Positions 18,163 through 26,423 of a stretch of 64,000 bases of DNA are shown here, in pieces (position 1 is the first letter of the stretch; each line of letters starts with the position of its first letter). The notes under the pieces are model-generated. The model saw only the letters and a program-made list of their open reading frames with translations. It was not told the origin of the DNA and searched no databases. Source of the DNA: Sphingobacteriales bacterium 44-61 (GTDB taxonomy: Bacteria > Bacteroidota > Bacteroidia > Chitinophagales > Chitinophagaceae); the NCBI GenBank assembly GCA_001898405.1, contig MKTW01000011.1:130801-194800 (forward strand). Direction: 5' to 3'. A program made the translations under genes and the position numbers.

Positions 18163-19107
18163 ATGAAAGAGCTTTATCCATTGTTTGGTATTGTAACGGT
18201 ATTGAACACGCCCTTTACAGCGGATGATAAATTAGATATAGAAGGTCTGCGCAAGCATGTCCGTTATGCATTGCAGGCCGGGGTTGCAGGCTTTCTTGTC
18301 CCGGCTATGGCTTCCGAAGTATATAAACTCTCTACTGATGAGCGGCTGATGCTGCTGGATATTGTACTGGAAGAAGTGAATGGCAAAGTACCGGTGATCG
18401 GCGGTGCTGGAGAAACGGACCTGTCAAAGGCAGAAAATTTACTTCGTTTATATATTGACCGGGGATGCAGGCATGTTTTGTTCCAGATACCTTACACTTC
18501 CGATGATAGTTTTTATTATCACTTCATGCGGCTGGCCGAGTTGCAACCGGATGTGATCATGCTGCAGGATTGGGATGCATCCGGCTATGGCCTTGCAGAT
18601 GATCTTATCTGCAGGCTGTTTGAAGAGGTAAAAGCGTTTCGATGCCTGAAAGTGGAAACGGTGCCTGCCGGTGTGAAATATTCCCGCATATTGAAGATGA
18701 CCGGTGGTAAGTTGAATGTAAGTGGCGGCTGGGCTGTATCACAGATGATAGAAGGCCTGGCGCGAGGTGTTCATGCTTTTATGCCCACTGCTATGCATTT
18801 CAGTTATACAGAAATCTACCGGCAGTATGCAGCAGGTAATCATGCAGCAGCGGAAAAACTATTCCTGGAAATATTGCCGGTACTGGCATTTGCCAACCAG
18901 CACCTGGATATATCCATCCATTTCTTTAAAAGACTATTGCACCAGCAGGGCCTGTATGCCACGCAGGCAGTAAGAAAACCTATCCTTGATTTCGATCCTG
19001 TTCATAGCGCACTGGCTGATAAACTGATTGAAAAAGTTATTGCACTTGAAAAAAAGCTCGGAACGCCAGTCCATAATAATTCCGCAGCAGACGTTAACAT
19101 TCTATAA
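18163..19107 (+). CDS. DapA/NanA-family (beta/alpha)8 lyase or aldolase, divergent active site
   Basis: 314 residues, no signal peptide, so cytoplasmic. The fold is recognisable from FGIVTVLNTPFTADDKLDIEGLRKHV at the N terminus and the catalytic Schiff-base lysine Lys163 in CLKVETVPAG. The residue 28 positions earlier, where dihydrodipicolinate synthase and N-acetylneuraminate lyase have their catalytic Tyr, is Gln135 (MLQDWDAS), and the GTTGE-type pyruvate-carboxylate motif is replaced by PAMASEV. It is therefore not a housekeeping DapA or a standard sialic-acid lyase. From its place after two oxidoreductases and before two transporters, I infer that it cleaves an imported sugar-derived acid or ketone. 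Confidence 0.82.
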   Translation: MKELYPLFGIVTVLNTPFTADDKLDIEGLRKHVRYALQAGVAGFLVPAMASEVYKLSTDERLMLLDIVLEEVNGKVPVIGGAGETDLSKAENLLRLYIDRGCRHVLFQIPYTSDDSFYYHFMRLAELQPDVIMLQDWDASGYGLADDLICRLFEEVKAFRCLKVETVPAGVKYSRILKMTGGKLNVSGGWAVSQMIEGLARGVHAFMPTAMHFSYTEIYRQYAAGNHAAAEKLFLEILPVLAFANQHLDISIHFFKRLLHQQGLYATQAVRKPILDFDPVHSALADKLIEKVIALEKKLGTPVHNNSAADVNIL

Positions 19108-19242
19108 AGATTCGATAGCATGATATAAATCAGGAGCAGTTGCATGCTCTACCTTCGGTCATATTGCTTATCGCGCAAGTCAATAATAATAAATTGTTGC
19201 AGGTAGCGCTGTAGGCTTTACCGGCAATCATTTCCGTAGCAA

Positions 19243-20463
19243 ATGACAGACAAATCAAAATTGATCGCAGCCATTCTTGTAGCTGCATTGGGTTACTTCG
19301 TTGATATTTACGATCTCCTGCTGTTCAGCATTGTCAGGGTGTCCAGTTTGAAAGACCTGGGCCTGAGCGGGGAAGAACTGACGAATACCGGTATCTTTCT
19401 TCTTGATGTGCAGATGTGCGGGATGCTCATCGGAGGCATTGCCTGGGGTATCTGGGGTGATAGAAAAGGACGCCTTTCGGTATTGTTTGGTTCTATCCTC
19501 ATGTATTCTATCGCTAATATTGCCAATGGACTTACGCATAGCGTAACCGGTTATGCTGTCTGGCGGTTTGTTGCAGGATTGGGTTTGGCGGGTGAACTGG
19601 GTGCAGGCATCACACTGGTTGCCGAACTAATGCCAAAAGGAAAACGTGGTTATGCAACCATGCTTGTTGCTTCTGTTGGCATCTCCGGTGCGGTGGTGGC
19701 TTATTTTGTGTCAGATCTTTTTCCCTGGCGTACTTCTTTCCTGATAGGAGGGGGTTTGGGGATTTTGCTATTGCTGCTTCGGATTGGCGTAGCAGAATCG
19801 GGAATGTTTGCACAGGCAAAGAAATCGCAGCACCGCGGAAACTTTCTTGCTTTATTTCGTACGCGTGCCAACGCCGTCAAATACCTGCGTTGTATTCTGA
19901 TAGGGTTTCCATTGTGGTATGTAGTTGGTATCCTGGTAACCTTATCACCGGAATTTGGAAGATTGCTTGGTGTGCGCGGAGAGATCAGTGGAGGACTGGC
20001 TATTGCCTGGTGCTATGGCGGCATGGCGCTGGGAGATATCGTCAGCGGTCTTTTAAGCCAGTTGCTAAAAAGCCGGATCAAAGTAGTGTACATCTTTCTT
20101 GTGCTGGCGGTGGTTGCTGTAGGGGGGTATCTTTTCGGGCCCGGTATGAGTGTGCAATGGTTTTATCCGCTTTGCGGGCTGTTAGGTTTTTCGGTGGGTT
20201 ATTGGGTTATTTTCATGACCATTTCCACGGAACAATTTGGTACTAATATCCGTGCAACGGTTACCACTACGGCGCCCAACTTTGCAAGAGGAGCATTGGT
20301 GCCTTCCACTATCCTTTTTCATCTTTTTACACGATGGACAGGATCGATGATAACAGGAGCAGCAATTGTAGGAGCTATCCTGTTTTTACTGGCCTTTTGG
20401 GCATTAAGGAAAATGAGGGAAACTTTTTCGGAAGACCTGGATTATATAGAGGAATTCAAGTGA
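19243..20463 (+). CDS. Major facilitator superfamily transporter
   Basis: 406 residues with about twelve hydrophobic segments. The motif GDRKGRLSVLFGSIL after the second helix is the MFS motif A, and the start GYFVDIYDLLLFSIVR has the acidic helix-1 pattern seen in metabolite/proton symporters of the sialic-acid and aromatic-acid carrier groups. Inner-membrane importer, probably for a monosaccharide or acidic sugar released by the periplasmic enzymes of the locus. The 135-base gap before it (19108-19242) holds no gene; it contains only a short weak inverted repeat (GAGCA...TGCTC). Confidence 0.85.
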   Translation: MTDKSKLIAAILVAALGYFVDIYDLLLFSIVRVSSLKDLGLSGEELTNTGIFLLDVQMCGMLIGGIAWGIWGDRKGRLSVLFGSILMYSIANIANGLTHSVTGYAVWRFVAGLGLAGELGAGITLVAELMPKGKRGYATMLVASVGISGAVVAYFVSDLFPWRTSFLIGGGLGILLLLLRIGVAESGMFAQAKKSQHRGNFLALFRTRANAVKYLRCILIGFPLWYVVGILVTLSPEFGRLLGVRGEISGGLAIAWCYGGMALGDIVSGLLSQLLKSRIKVVYIFLVLAVVAVGGYLFGPGMSVQWFYPLCGLLGFSVGYWVIFMTISTEQFGTNIRATVTTTAPNFARGALVPSTILFHLFTRWTGSMITGAAIVGAILFLLAFWALRKMRETFSEDLDYIEEFK

Positions 20464-20494
20464 AAATCCTATAACAAAAACAAGCTGTTTTTAA

Positions 20495-20502
20495 TACGTT
20501 TG
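20495..20502 (+). promoter_or_regulatory. Putative -7 promoter element upstream of the symporter gene
   Basis: TACGTTTG matches the Bacteroidota -7 consensus TAnnTTTG and lies 43 bases before the symporter ATG in the 82-base gap. No clear -33 TTTG partner is seen, so the call rests on the one element and its position. Confidence 0.3.
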
Positions 20503-20545
20503 TAATTACTAAAAACATAAACCAACGCCGTGGCGCCTGATTACG

Positions 20546-22105
20546 ATGAAAACATTGCCGATTATTGACCTTGCTGTTATCTGCCTCTACTTAGTGGCGA
20601 TGGTTTACGTGGGATACTTCTTCTCACGGAAGAACAAGAATGCAGGCCAGTTTACAACAGCTTCAGGCCGAATACCCGGTTGGGCTATCGGTCTTTCCAT
20701 TTATGCAACATTCCTGAGCAGTAATACTTTTCTTGGCGTTCCGGGAAAAGCTTTTGGAACCAACTGGAACGCATTTGCCTTCAGCATCTCCATGCCATTG
20801 GCGGCATGGGTTGCTGCGAAATACTTTGTTCCTTTTTACCGCAGTACAGGCGAAGTATCTGCATACACCAACCTTGAAAAGCGTTTTGGCCCCTGGGCGC
20901 GCACCTATGCCGTTGTATGTTTCCTGCTTACCCAGATTGCACGCATGGGCTCCATTTTTTTTGGACTATCACTGACATTGCAGGCACTTACCGGCTTCAA
21001 TATGCAGATGATCATGCTGATCACGGGGATCTGTATCATCCTGTACACGGTAATGGGTGGGATAGAAGCGGTGATATGGACAGAAGTAGTGCAGGGAGTT
21101 CTGAAAACACTCGGAGCTATATTGATCGTTTACCTGGTCATTTCACATATTGACGGAGGCGTGAATAAAATAATAGAGATAGGAAGTAAGGATAATAAAT
21201 TCAGTCTCGGCAGCATCAACCTTGATTTTACACAATCAGGTTTTTGGGTGATACTGCTGTATGGATTCTTTATCAACCTCAACAACTTTGGGATGGACCA
21301 GAATTATGTGCAGCGATATCATACGGCTACATCCAAAAAAGAAGCTTCCAAATCCATCTGGCTTTGCGTTTGGATCTATGTGCCGGCATCACTGCTGTTC
21401 TTTGTTATCGGTACCTGTCTTTATACTTATTACCAGGTCAATCCCCATCTGCTTGATCCGGTAAGATTGCAAGTGGCTGCAGAACGGTTAGGAGCAAACG
21501 CTTCTTCCGCCGAATTGCAGTCGCTGGCCGCAACACTGCAACCGGAAGATTATGGTGATAAAGTGATGCCGCATTTCATGGTGACCATGATACCGGCCGG
21601 ATTGGTTGGACTGATCATTTCTGCTATTCTTTCTGCGGGTATGAGCACTATCAGTTCAGGTATGAATGCATCAGCCACCGTTTTTGCAGAAGATATCTAC
21701 AAACGTTATTTTAAAAGGACCACGACAGATAAGCAGGAATTGCGCTTATTACATATGGGCACGGTAGTGTTTGGTTTGCTGGGAATGATAGCCGGAGTAT
21801 TAATGATCGGTGTAAAAAGCGTATTAGATATCTGGTGGCAACTCTCCGGAATTTTTGCCGGCGGTATGCTTGGCTTGTTCCTCCTGGGCATTATCAGTAA
21901 AAGATCGGGAAACAAAGCAGCATTGGCCGGGGCTATCACCGGTATATTGGTTATTATGTGGATGACATTGTCCAGCCTGATCCCCGAAAAATACAGCTAC
22001 CTTAAAAATCCGCTTCATGCCAACATGATCATTGTGGTTGGCACGCTGGTGATTTTTCTAACGGGATTGCTTGTGTCGTCTTTGCAAAAACGTAAAACTG
22101 AGTGA
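20546..22105 (+). CDS. Sodium:solute symporter (SSS family)
   Basis: 519 residues with about thirteen transmembrane helices, typical of the SSS/SGLT family. Early helices read VICLYLVAMVYVGYFFSRK and IYATFLSSNTFLGVPGKAF; the latter holds the Ser/Thr-rich sodium-site region. GMDQNYVQRYHTA is another family landmark. Inner-membrane sodium-driven uptake of a sugar, sugar acid or similar product. A second importer beside the MFS carrier suggests that two different products of the periplasmic breakdown are taken up. It is the last gene of the plus-strand locus and is convergent with the YidR-like gene, 40 bases away. Confidence 0.9.
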   Translation: MKTLPIIDLAVICLYLVAMVYVGYFFSRKNKNAGQFTTASGRIPGWAIGLSIYATFLSSNTFLGVPGKAFGTNWNAFAFSISMPLAAWVAAKYFVPFYRSTGEVSAYTNLEKRFGPWARTYAVVCFLLTQIARMGSIFFGLSLTLQALTGFNMQMIMLITGICIILYTVMGGIEAVIWTEVVQGVLKTLGAILIVYLVISHIDGGVNKIIEIGSKDNKFSLGSINLDFTQSGFWVILLYGFFINLNNFGMDQNYVQRYHTATSKKEASKSIWLCVWIYVPASLLFFVIGTCLYTYYQVNPHLLDPVRLQVAAERLGANASSAELQSLAATLQPEDYGDKVMPHFMVTMIPAGLVGLIISAILSAGMSTISSGMNASATVFAEDIYKRYFKRTTTDKQELRLLHMGTVVFGLLGMIAGVLMIGVKSVLDIWWQLSGIFAGGMLGLFLLGIISKRSGNKAALAGAITGILVIMWMTLSSLIPEKYSYLKNPLHANMIIVVGTLVIFLTGLLVSSLQKRKTE

Positions 22106-22145
22106 GTGGGGTACTGGCTGCAGGCTACTTGTGTTATGTTAATGA

Positions 22146-23468
22146 TCACTCATTTTTCAATTCTATCTTCACCATAAACACCTGCAAAAGGACATCATCC
22201 CCCTCGCTTGTATAACGATTGTAGATCACTGCATCTCCCTGCGGCGACCACACTACAGCCCCTGCCAACTTCTCTTTCCTCTTTTTCGTTAATTCCAGTG
22301 TTTTTGCATCTGATAACTGCGTAATGAATACACGTTCATCCGACATATAGGCTACCCATTTCCCGTCGGGAGAAAAATTGAAGGGACTGGAGATTGAAGT
22401 AGATAGAAAAGTCAATTGCCGCAACCTGCCGCCATTTGGAGAGATGCCCCATAGTTGAACAATCCCTTGCTCATCTTCCGCCAGGAACCCGATCAATGAA
22501 CCATCTGGTACGCTTCGCAGCCAATGACGCGGAATGGAGCTCACTCCTTTTTCTGAAAAGCTGATCCGGCGCTGCACAATACCAGGTGGTACCTCCGGTA
22601 ACGTGGAAGGTGTACCGGCAGAAGGAAAACGGACTGCCAGTTCGGGAAGGTTTTCGGGTATATCAGCCACAAAAATTTCCGTTTTCAATTTCCCGTCTTT
22701 GTCAACCAGATGGCCCTGGAATGCAATTGCACGTTTTTGCCAATCACCGTCTGTCTTCTTATATCCATTCAATCCGATCCAGCATTCATCGAAAGCTTTT
22801 GCCACTTCGTCTGATCCGGGTTTTGGGCATTGCACTACCCGGCTAACCAGCACGGCGTGCATTCTGCCATCCTTTTCTTCCACACCGTCTGCATTTTTTA
22901 CTTTCACTTTTCCAGGGAACATAATTCCCACTGTGCGTGTATCCGTTACCTGTTCACCTCTTGCTGAAGCTTCAGCAAGGATATGATCGTTGTAGGTAAA
23001 ACTGATCCATTTTCCATCACCGCTCCATGTGTGTGCATGTGTACCGCCACGCAAAGCGCCGGGTGTGAATGGTGGGGTGATATCCCTTGCATCCATCCAT
23101 ACCGGTATCATGGGCCTTTTCAGTTCCACCCCTATTCCTGTACGTCGCGTGAAAGAATAAGGACGTTCTTTATTGCAATTCTGGATACCGCCCAGGAACA
23201 ATACCATTGTGCCATCAGGAGAAAATGTGGCCGCACCGGCGCCGGGACCAAAGGCAGATTGATGCTCCGTACGGTAAATAAGCTTTTCCTGACCGGTAGT
23301 TAAATCCAGCAGATAGACTTCTCCATTGGCGGCCAGCAAAGAGTCATCATTGCGGCCATCATAGACGATCATCTTACCATCTGGGGAAAAGCACTGGGTA
23401 CTGTTTAAGCAGTGACCGGACCTGCCGGTTGTCAATTGAATCTCTTTGCTATCATGGGTATCACGCAT
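22146..23468 (-). CDS. DUF3748 / YidR-like beta-propeller protein
   Basis: 440 residues from the ATG at 23468; the longer frame reaching 23627 overlaps the AraC gene and is unlikely, though GTG codons at 23498 and 23492 are possible starts. It contains PD40/TolB-like propeller units (CFSPDGKMIVYDGR, TFSPDGTMVLFLGG, NFSPDGKWVAYMSD) and the block ARDITPPFTPGALRGG followed by GDGKWISFTYNDH, which I recognise from E. coli YidR. No signal peptide, so cytoplasmic as read. Function of the family is unknown. It lies 49 bases downstream of the AraC regulator on the same strand and probably shares its transcript, next to the glycan locus. Confidence 0.75.
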   Translation of the reverse strand: MRDTHDSKEIQLTTGRSGHCLNSTQCFSPDGKMIVYDGRNDDSLLAANGEVYLLDLTTGQEKLIYRTEHQSAFGPGAGAATFSPDGTMVLFLGGIQNCNKERPYSFTRRTGIGVELKRPMIPVWMDARDITPPFTPGALRGGTHAHTWSGDGKWISFTYNDHILAEASARGEQVTDTRTVGIMFPGKVKVKNADGVEEKDGRMHAVLVSRVVQCPKPGSDEVAKAFDECWIGLNGYKKTDGDWQKRAIAFQGHLVDKDGKLKTEIFVADIPENLPELAVRFPSAGTPSTLPEVPPGIVQRRISFSEKGVSSIPRHWLRSVPDGSLIGFLAEDEQGIVQLWGISPNGGRLRQLTFLSTSISSPFNFSPDGKWVAYMSDERVFITQLSDAKTLELTKKRKEKLAGAVVWSPQGDAVIYNRYTSEGDDVLLQVFMVKIELKNE

Positions 23469-23517
23469 AGGACCTGACTCTCCGGTATTCACTTTCACAA
23501 CTTGATTTTTAAATTTA

Positions 23518-24396
23518 TCACGCAACACATTTCTCCTTGTACTTCCGCTTATACTCAAACGGAGTAAAGCCTGTAAAACGTTTGAAATGCCTGTAAAAGT
23601 TAGACACATTATTGAAACCGCAATCATAACACACTACGGCAATGGCACAACGGTCTTCCATGATCATACGGCATGCATGACTGATCCTGATCTCTGTGAG
23701 AAAATCAAGATAGGTTTTATTGGTCATCGATTTAAAGTAACGGCAAAAAGAGTTTACGCTCAGGTTGGCGATCTCTGCAATTTCTTCCAGCTTAATATCC
23801 TTCTTGAAGTTGGTAAGCGTATACGCTATTACATTGTTCAATCGCAAAGATTCATGCTCATTCGGTTTGTAGAAAGCATGTGCGGAAGCGATCGTAGTCA
23901 CTTCTTCTCGTTCACTGATCACCTGCAGTATCTTTAAGAGATAAAGGATCCTGTCAAACCGGTTTGCTTCCGTGATCTTATACATCATATCCCGAACGAT
24001 CTCCGCGGATTCTCCATGGAGCAGCAATCCTTTTTTTGCCAGTTCAAATATCCGTGGCAAAAGATAGGCTTCGGGCAGCTGGAAAAAATCCCGTCCCAGG
24101 CAGGCAGGAGAAAACTGGATCACAATAGCCTCTACGGAATAATCATTCTCGTCCCGCAATTCATGCTCTTTCCCCCGCCAGGCATGCGGCAGGTTTTCGC
24201 CGAGCATGATCACTTCGCCTTCACTGAAATGGGCAACGTTATCGCCGATGAGGCGGATACCTTCACCTTTGATAGTAAAATGCAATTCCAATTCAGGATG
24301 ATAGTGGAGGGGTTTACCAAAATTTTGCAGTTTGTCGTGCCGCACCGAAAAAGAATTCTGGATGGGCACCGGCACTTTGTGAAAATGTGGTTTCAT
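23518..24396 (-). CDS. AraC-family transcriptional regulator
   Basis: 292 residues. The N-terminal half is a cupin sensor (HYHPELELHFTIKGEGIRLIGD, then EGEVIMLGENLPHAW), and the C-terminal part is a double helix-turn-helix: LEEIAEIANLSVNSFCRYFK and the second helix pair VVCYDCGFNNVSNFYRHFKRFTGFTPFEYKRKY. Such regulators bind a sugar or sugar acid and activate nearby catabolic genes. Position between the large plus-strand locus and the minus-strand ribulokinase/fucose-isomerase pair makes either of them a likely target. Unlike many SusCD loci, no hybrid two-component or ECF/anti-sigma system is seen in the window; the left part of the locus is not visible. Confidence 0.92.
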   Translation of the reverse strand: MKPHFHKVPVPIQNSFSVRHDKLQNFGKPLHYHPELELHFTIKGEGIRLIGDNVAHFSEGEVIMLGENLPHAWRGKEHELRDENDYSVEAIVIQFSPACLGRDFFQLPEAYLLPRIFELAKKGLLLHGESAEIVRDMMYKITEANRFDRILYLLKILQVISEREEVTTIASAHAFYKPNEHESLRLNNVIAYTLTNFKKDIKLEEIAEIANLSVNSFCRYFKSMTNKTYLDFLTEIRISHACRMIMEDRCAIAVVCYDCGFNNVSNFYRHFKRFTGFTPFEYKRKYKEKCVA

Positions 24397-24734
24397 ATAG
24401 CAATCGTTAAAATGACCAATATGCAGTTTCCAGATTACCAGTAGCGTACAGCGATCATCTTCCTATTGCCTGCCCGTCTTTTGTAATCATTCTTAGTATT
24501 CCCGAAGCCTATTTATATACAATTTTATCATTTGGTATAACGCAATTTCCAGCAATCGTTGAAACGAATTTAGGGTTTTCCCCTAGCAATTACAAGATTT
24601 TAGCGACATATCTTCTTGACATTCAAGAAATTTTCAGCCGTATCCAATCATGGTAAAATCGTACAAAAAAAAGAGAAAAAAGTAGAATGGCATGCCTGCA
24701 TCTGAGCGGACCTTTGCATTTCCAATTTCTCTCT
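24397..24734. other. Intergenic region between AraC regulator and ribulokinase
   Basis: 338 bases without a supportable gene. It holds a perfect inverted repeat at 24613-24629 (TTCTTGA, 3-base centre, TCAAGAA), which could be an operator for the AraC protein or another regulator. A purine-rich tract at 24663-24682 reads as a T-rich run on the minus strand about 60 bases after the ribulokinase stop and may help end that transcript, but no strong stem precedes it. No clear TAnnTTTG element is seen for the AraC gene. Confidence 0.4.
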
Positions 24735-26393
24735 TTAGAGGCCATGTTCGGTCACATCGCAAACGGTTTTGTATTTCTCATACCGTTGATTCAGTATTCC
24801 AACGCGTCTTTCATCGGGGTAATAGGTTTTGTCGAATCCAGTTCCCATTGATTTCATTGCCTGCGGCAGGTCCTGGTACACCCCCGCTACGCATGCTGCC
24901 AGCATAGCTGCGCCTGCAGCGCATACCTGCTCTGACCGGTTCACTTTGATTGGCACGTTTAGTACATCAGCCATCATCTGCATTACAAAAGCAGATTTGC
25001 GTGCGATACCACCTACACCAATGATGCCGGCAATTTCAATCGACTCTTCATGGAAGCGCTCCATGATCCTTCTGGATCCAAAACAGGTAGCTTCCACAAG
25101 TGATGCATAGATGTGCGGCGCATCTGTAGCAATAGAAAGCTTGGTGATCGCAGCTTTCAAAGATAAATTGGCATCTGGTGTACGCCGGCCATTCAGCCAG
25201 TCGATGGAAAGTTCACTGTTCTCTCCAATGAGAACATGTGCTGCTTCCCTATCCAGTTGTTTTAAAAGCTCATCGTTGATCCTGGTGATGGCTTCATTCG
25301 GAATCATACTCCTTGCTGCAGTAGAATTTCTTAACGGCCATAACAGCAGGTTCCTGAACCAGGAATAGATATCACCAAAGGCAGCTTGTCCTGCTTCCAG
25401 GCCAATCATGCCTGGAATAATGGACCCATCCACCTGTCCACAAATTCCTTTCACGAATTTTCCCTGGAATTCATTTTTAGGCACTACCAACATATCACAG
25501 GTGGAAGTGCCGATGATCCGTGTCAGGTAACCGGGTTCTATCTGTGCACCGATAGCGCCCACATGTGCATCGATTGCGCCGATGCCAATCTTTACTGTAG
25601 TGGGAAGTCCCAGGCGTTTGCCCCAATGGCTGCTGATGGTCCCCGCAGCCTGGTCGGCAGTAAACACAGTGGGATCCATTTTTCTTGCATAACCTTCAAG
25701 CAGCGGGTCTATGGTTTTCAAAAAATCGCAGGAAGGAAAACCGCCATGTTCTGCGGCCCACAATGCTTTATGCCCTGCTGCACAAACATTCCGTTTTAAT
25801 TTTCCTGCATGGGTTTGGCCGGTTAAGAGAAAAGGTATCCAATCACAATGCTCTACCCAGGTATAGCAATGTGCAAGCACTGCCGAATCGGTCCGCAGTA
25901 CGTGCAATAATTTCGCCCAATACCATTCAGCAGAGTACGTGCCACCAGCATATTTCAGGTAATCTACTTCCCATTTCTGCGCTACTGTGTTGATATCAGC
26001 AGCAGCATCCATGGCGGAGTGATCTTTCCAGAGGAAGAACATCGCATTCGGATTGTCTGAAAAACCACTCTGCAATGCAAGCGGCAGACCCTGGTCATTC
26101 ACCGCAACTGGTGTGGAGCCGGTGGTGGTAACACTGATGGCGGTGATATTTGCTCTGACAGATTCAGGCACGCGGGCTACGCAGTCTTTGATGGTAAATT
26201 CCATTCCTTCGATGTAATCGGAAGGATGTTGCCTGAACTGGCTCTTTGAAGGATCACAGTATAGCCCTGCTTTCCAACGGGGATATTCAAAAACAGAAGT
26301 GGCCGTTTCTGCGCCATTATGTGCATTAACAAGCACGGCTCTGACAGAGTCTGTACCGAAATCCAGGCCAATACAATATTTTGATGAGGTCAT
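24735..26393 (-). CDS. araB: Ribulokinase (FGGY carbohydrate kinase, AraB type)
   Basis: 552 residues, close to E. coli AraB. Signatures along the length are those of AraB and not of xylulo- or fuculokinases: IGLDFGTDSVRAVLV at the N terminus, PRWKAGLYCD, NPNAMFFLWKDH, GTSTCDMLV, KGICGQVDGSIIPGMIGLEAGQ and DWLNGRRTP. The enzyme phosphorylates ketopentoses with ATP in the cytoplasm; AraB-type enzymes are known to accept L- and D-ribulose. It lies 30 bases downstream of fucI on the same strand, so they form a two-gene operon. With no L-arabinose isomerase or fuculose aldolase beside it, D-ribulose made by FucI from D-arabinose is a plausible substrate (inference). Confidence 0.88.
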   Translation of the reverse strand: MTSSKYCIGLDFGTDSVRAVLVNAHNGAETATSVFEYPRWKAGLYCDPSKSQFRQHPSDYIEGMEFTIKDCVARVPESVRANITAISVTTTGSTPVAVNDQGLPLALQSGFSDNPNAMFFLWKDHSAMDAAADINTVAQKWEVDYLKYAGGTYSAEWYWAKLLHVLRTDSAVLAHCYTWVEHCDWIPFLLTGQTHAGKLKRNVCAAGHKALWAAEHGGFPSCDFLKTIDPLLEGYARKMDPTVFTADQAAGTISSHWGKRLGLPTTVKIGIGAIDAHVGAIGAQIEPGYLTRIIGTSTCDMLVVPKNEFQGKFVKGICGQVDGSIIPGMIGLEAGQAAFGDIYSWFRNLLLWPLRNSTAARSMIPNEAITRINDELLKQLDREAAHVLIGENSELSIDWLNGRRTPDANLSLKAAITKLSIATDAPHIYASLVEATCFGSRRIMERFHEESIEIAGIIGVGGIARKSAFVMQMMADVLNVPIKVNRSEQVCAAGAAMLAACVAGVYQDLPQAMKSMGTGFDKTYYPDERRVGILNQRYEKYKTVCDVTEHGL

Positions 26394-26423
26394 TTTATTT
26401 TTTTGACGATAGATCAGCAGGAT

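Noticed and set aside
18163-19107. Housekeeping dapA of lysine synthesis
   Set aside because: Active-site Tyr replaced by Gln and the gene is embedded in the glycan locus.
18163-22105. A complete sialic-acid catabolic operon (NanA, NanT)
   Set aside because: The lyase lacks the family Tyr and the pyruvate motif, and no NanE, NanK or epimerase is present; sialidase fold alone does not prove sialic acid.
22106-22145. Terminator between the convergent symporter and YidR-like genes
   Set aside because: No stem with T run could be found in the 40-base gap.
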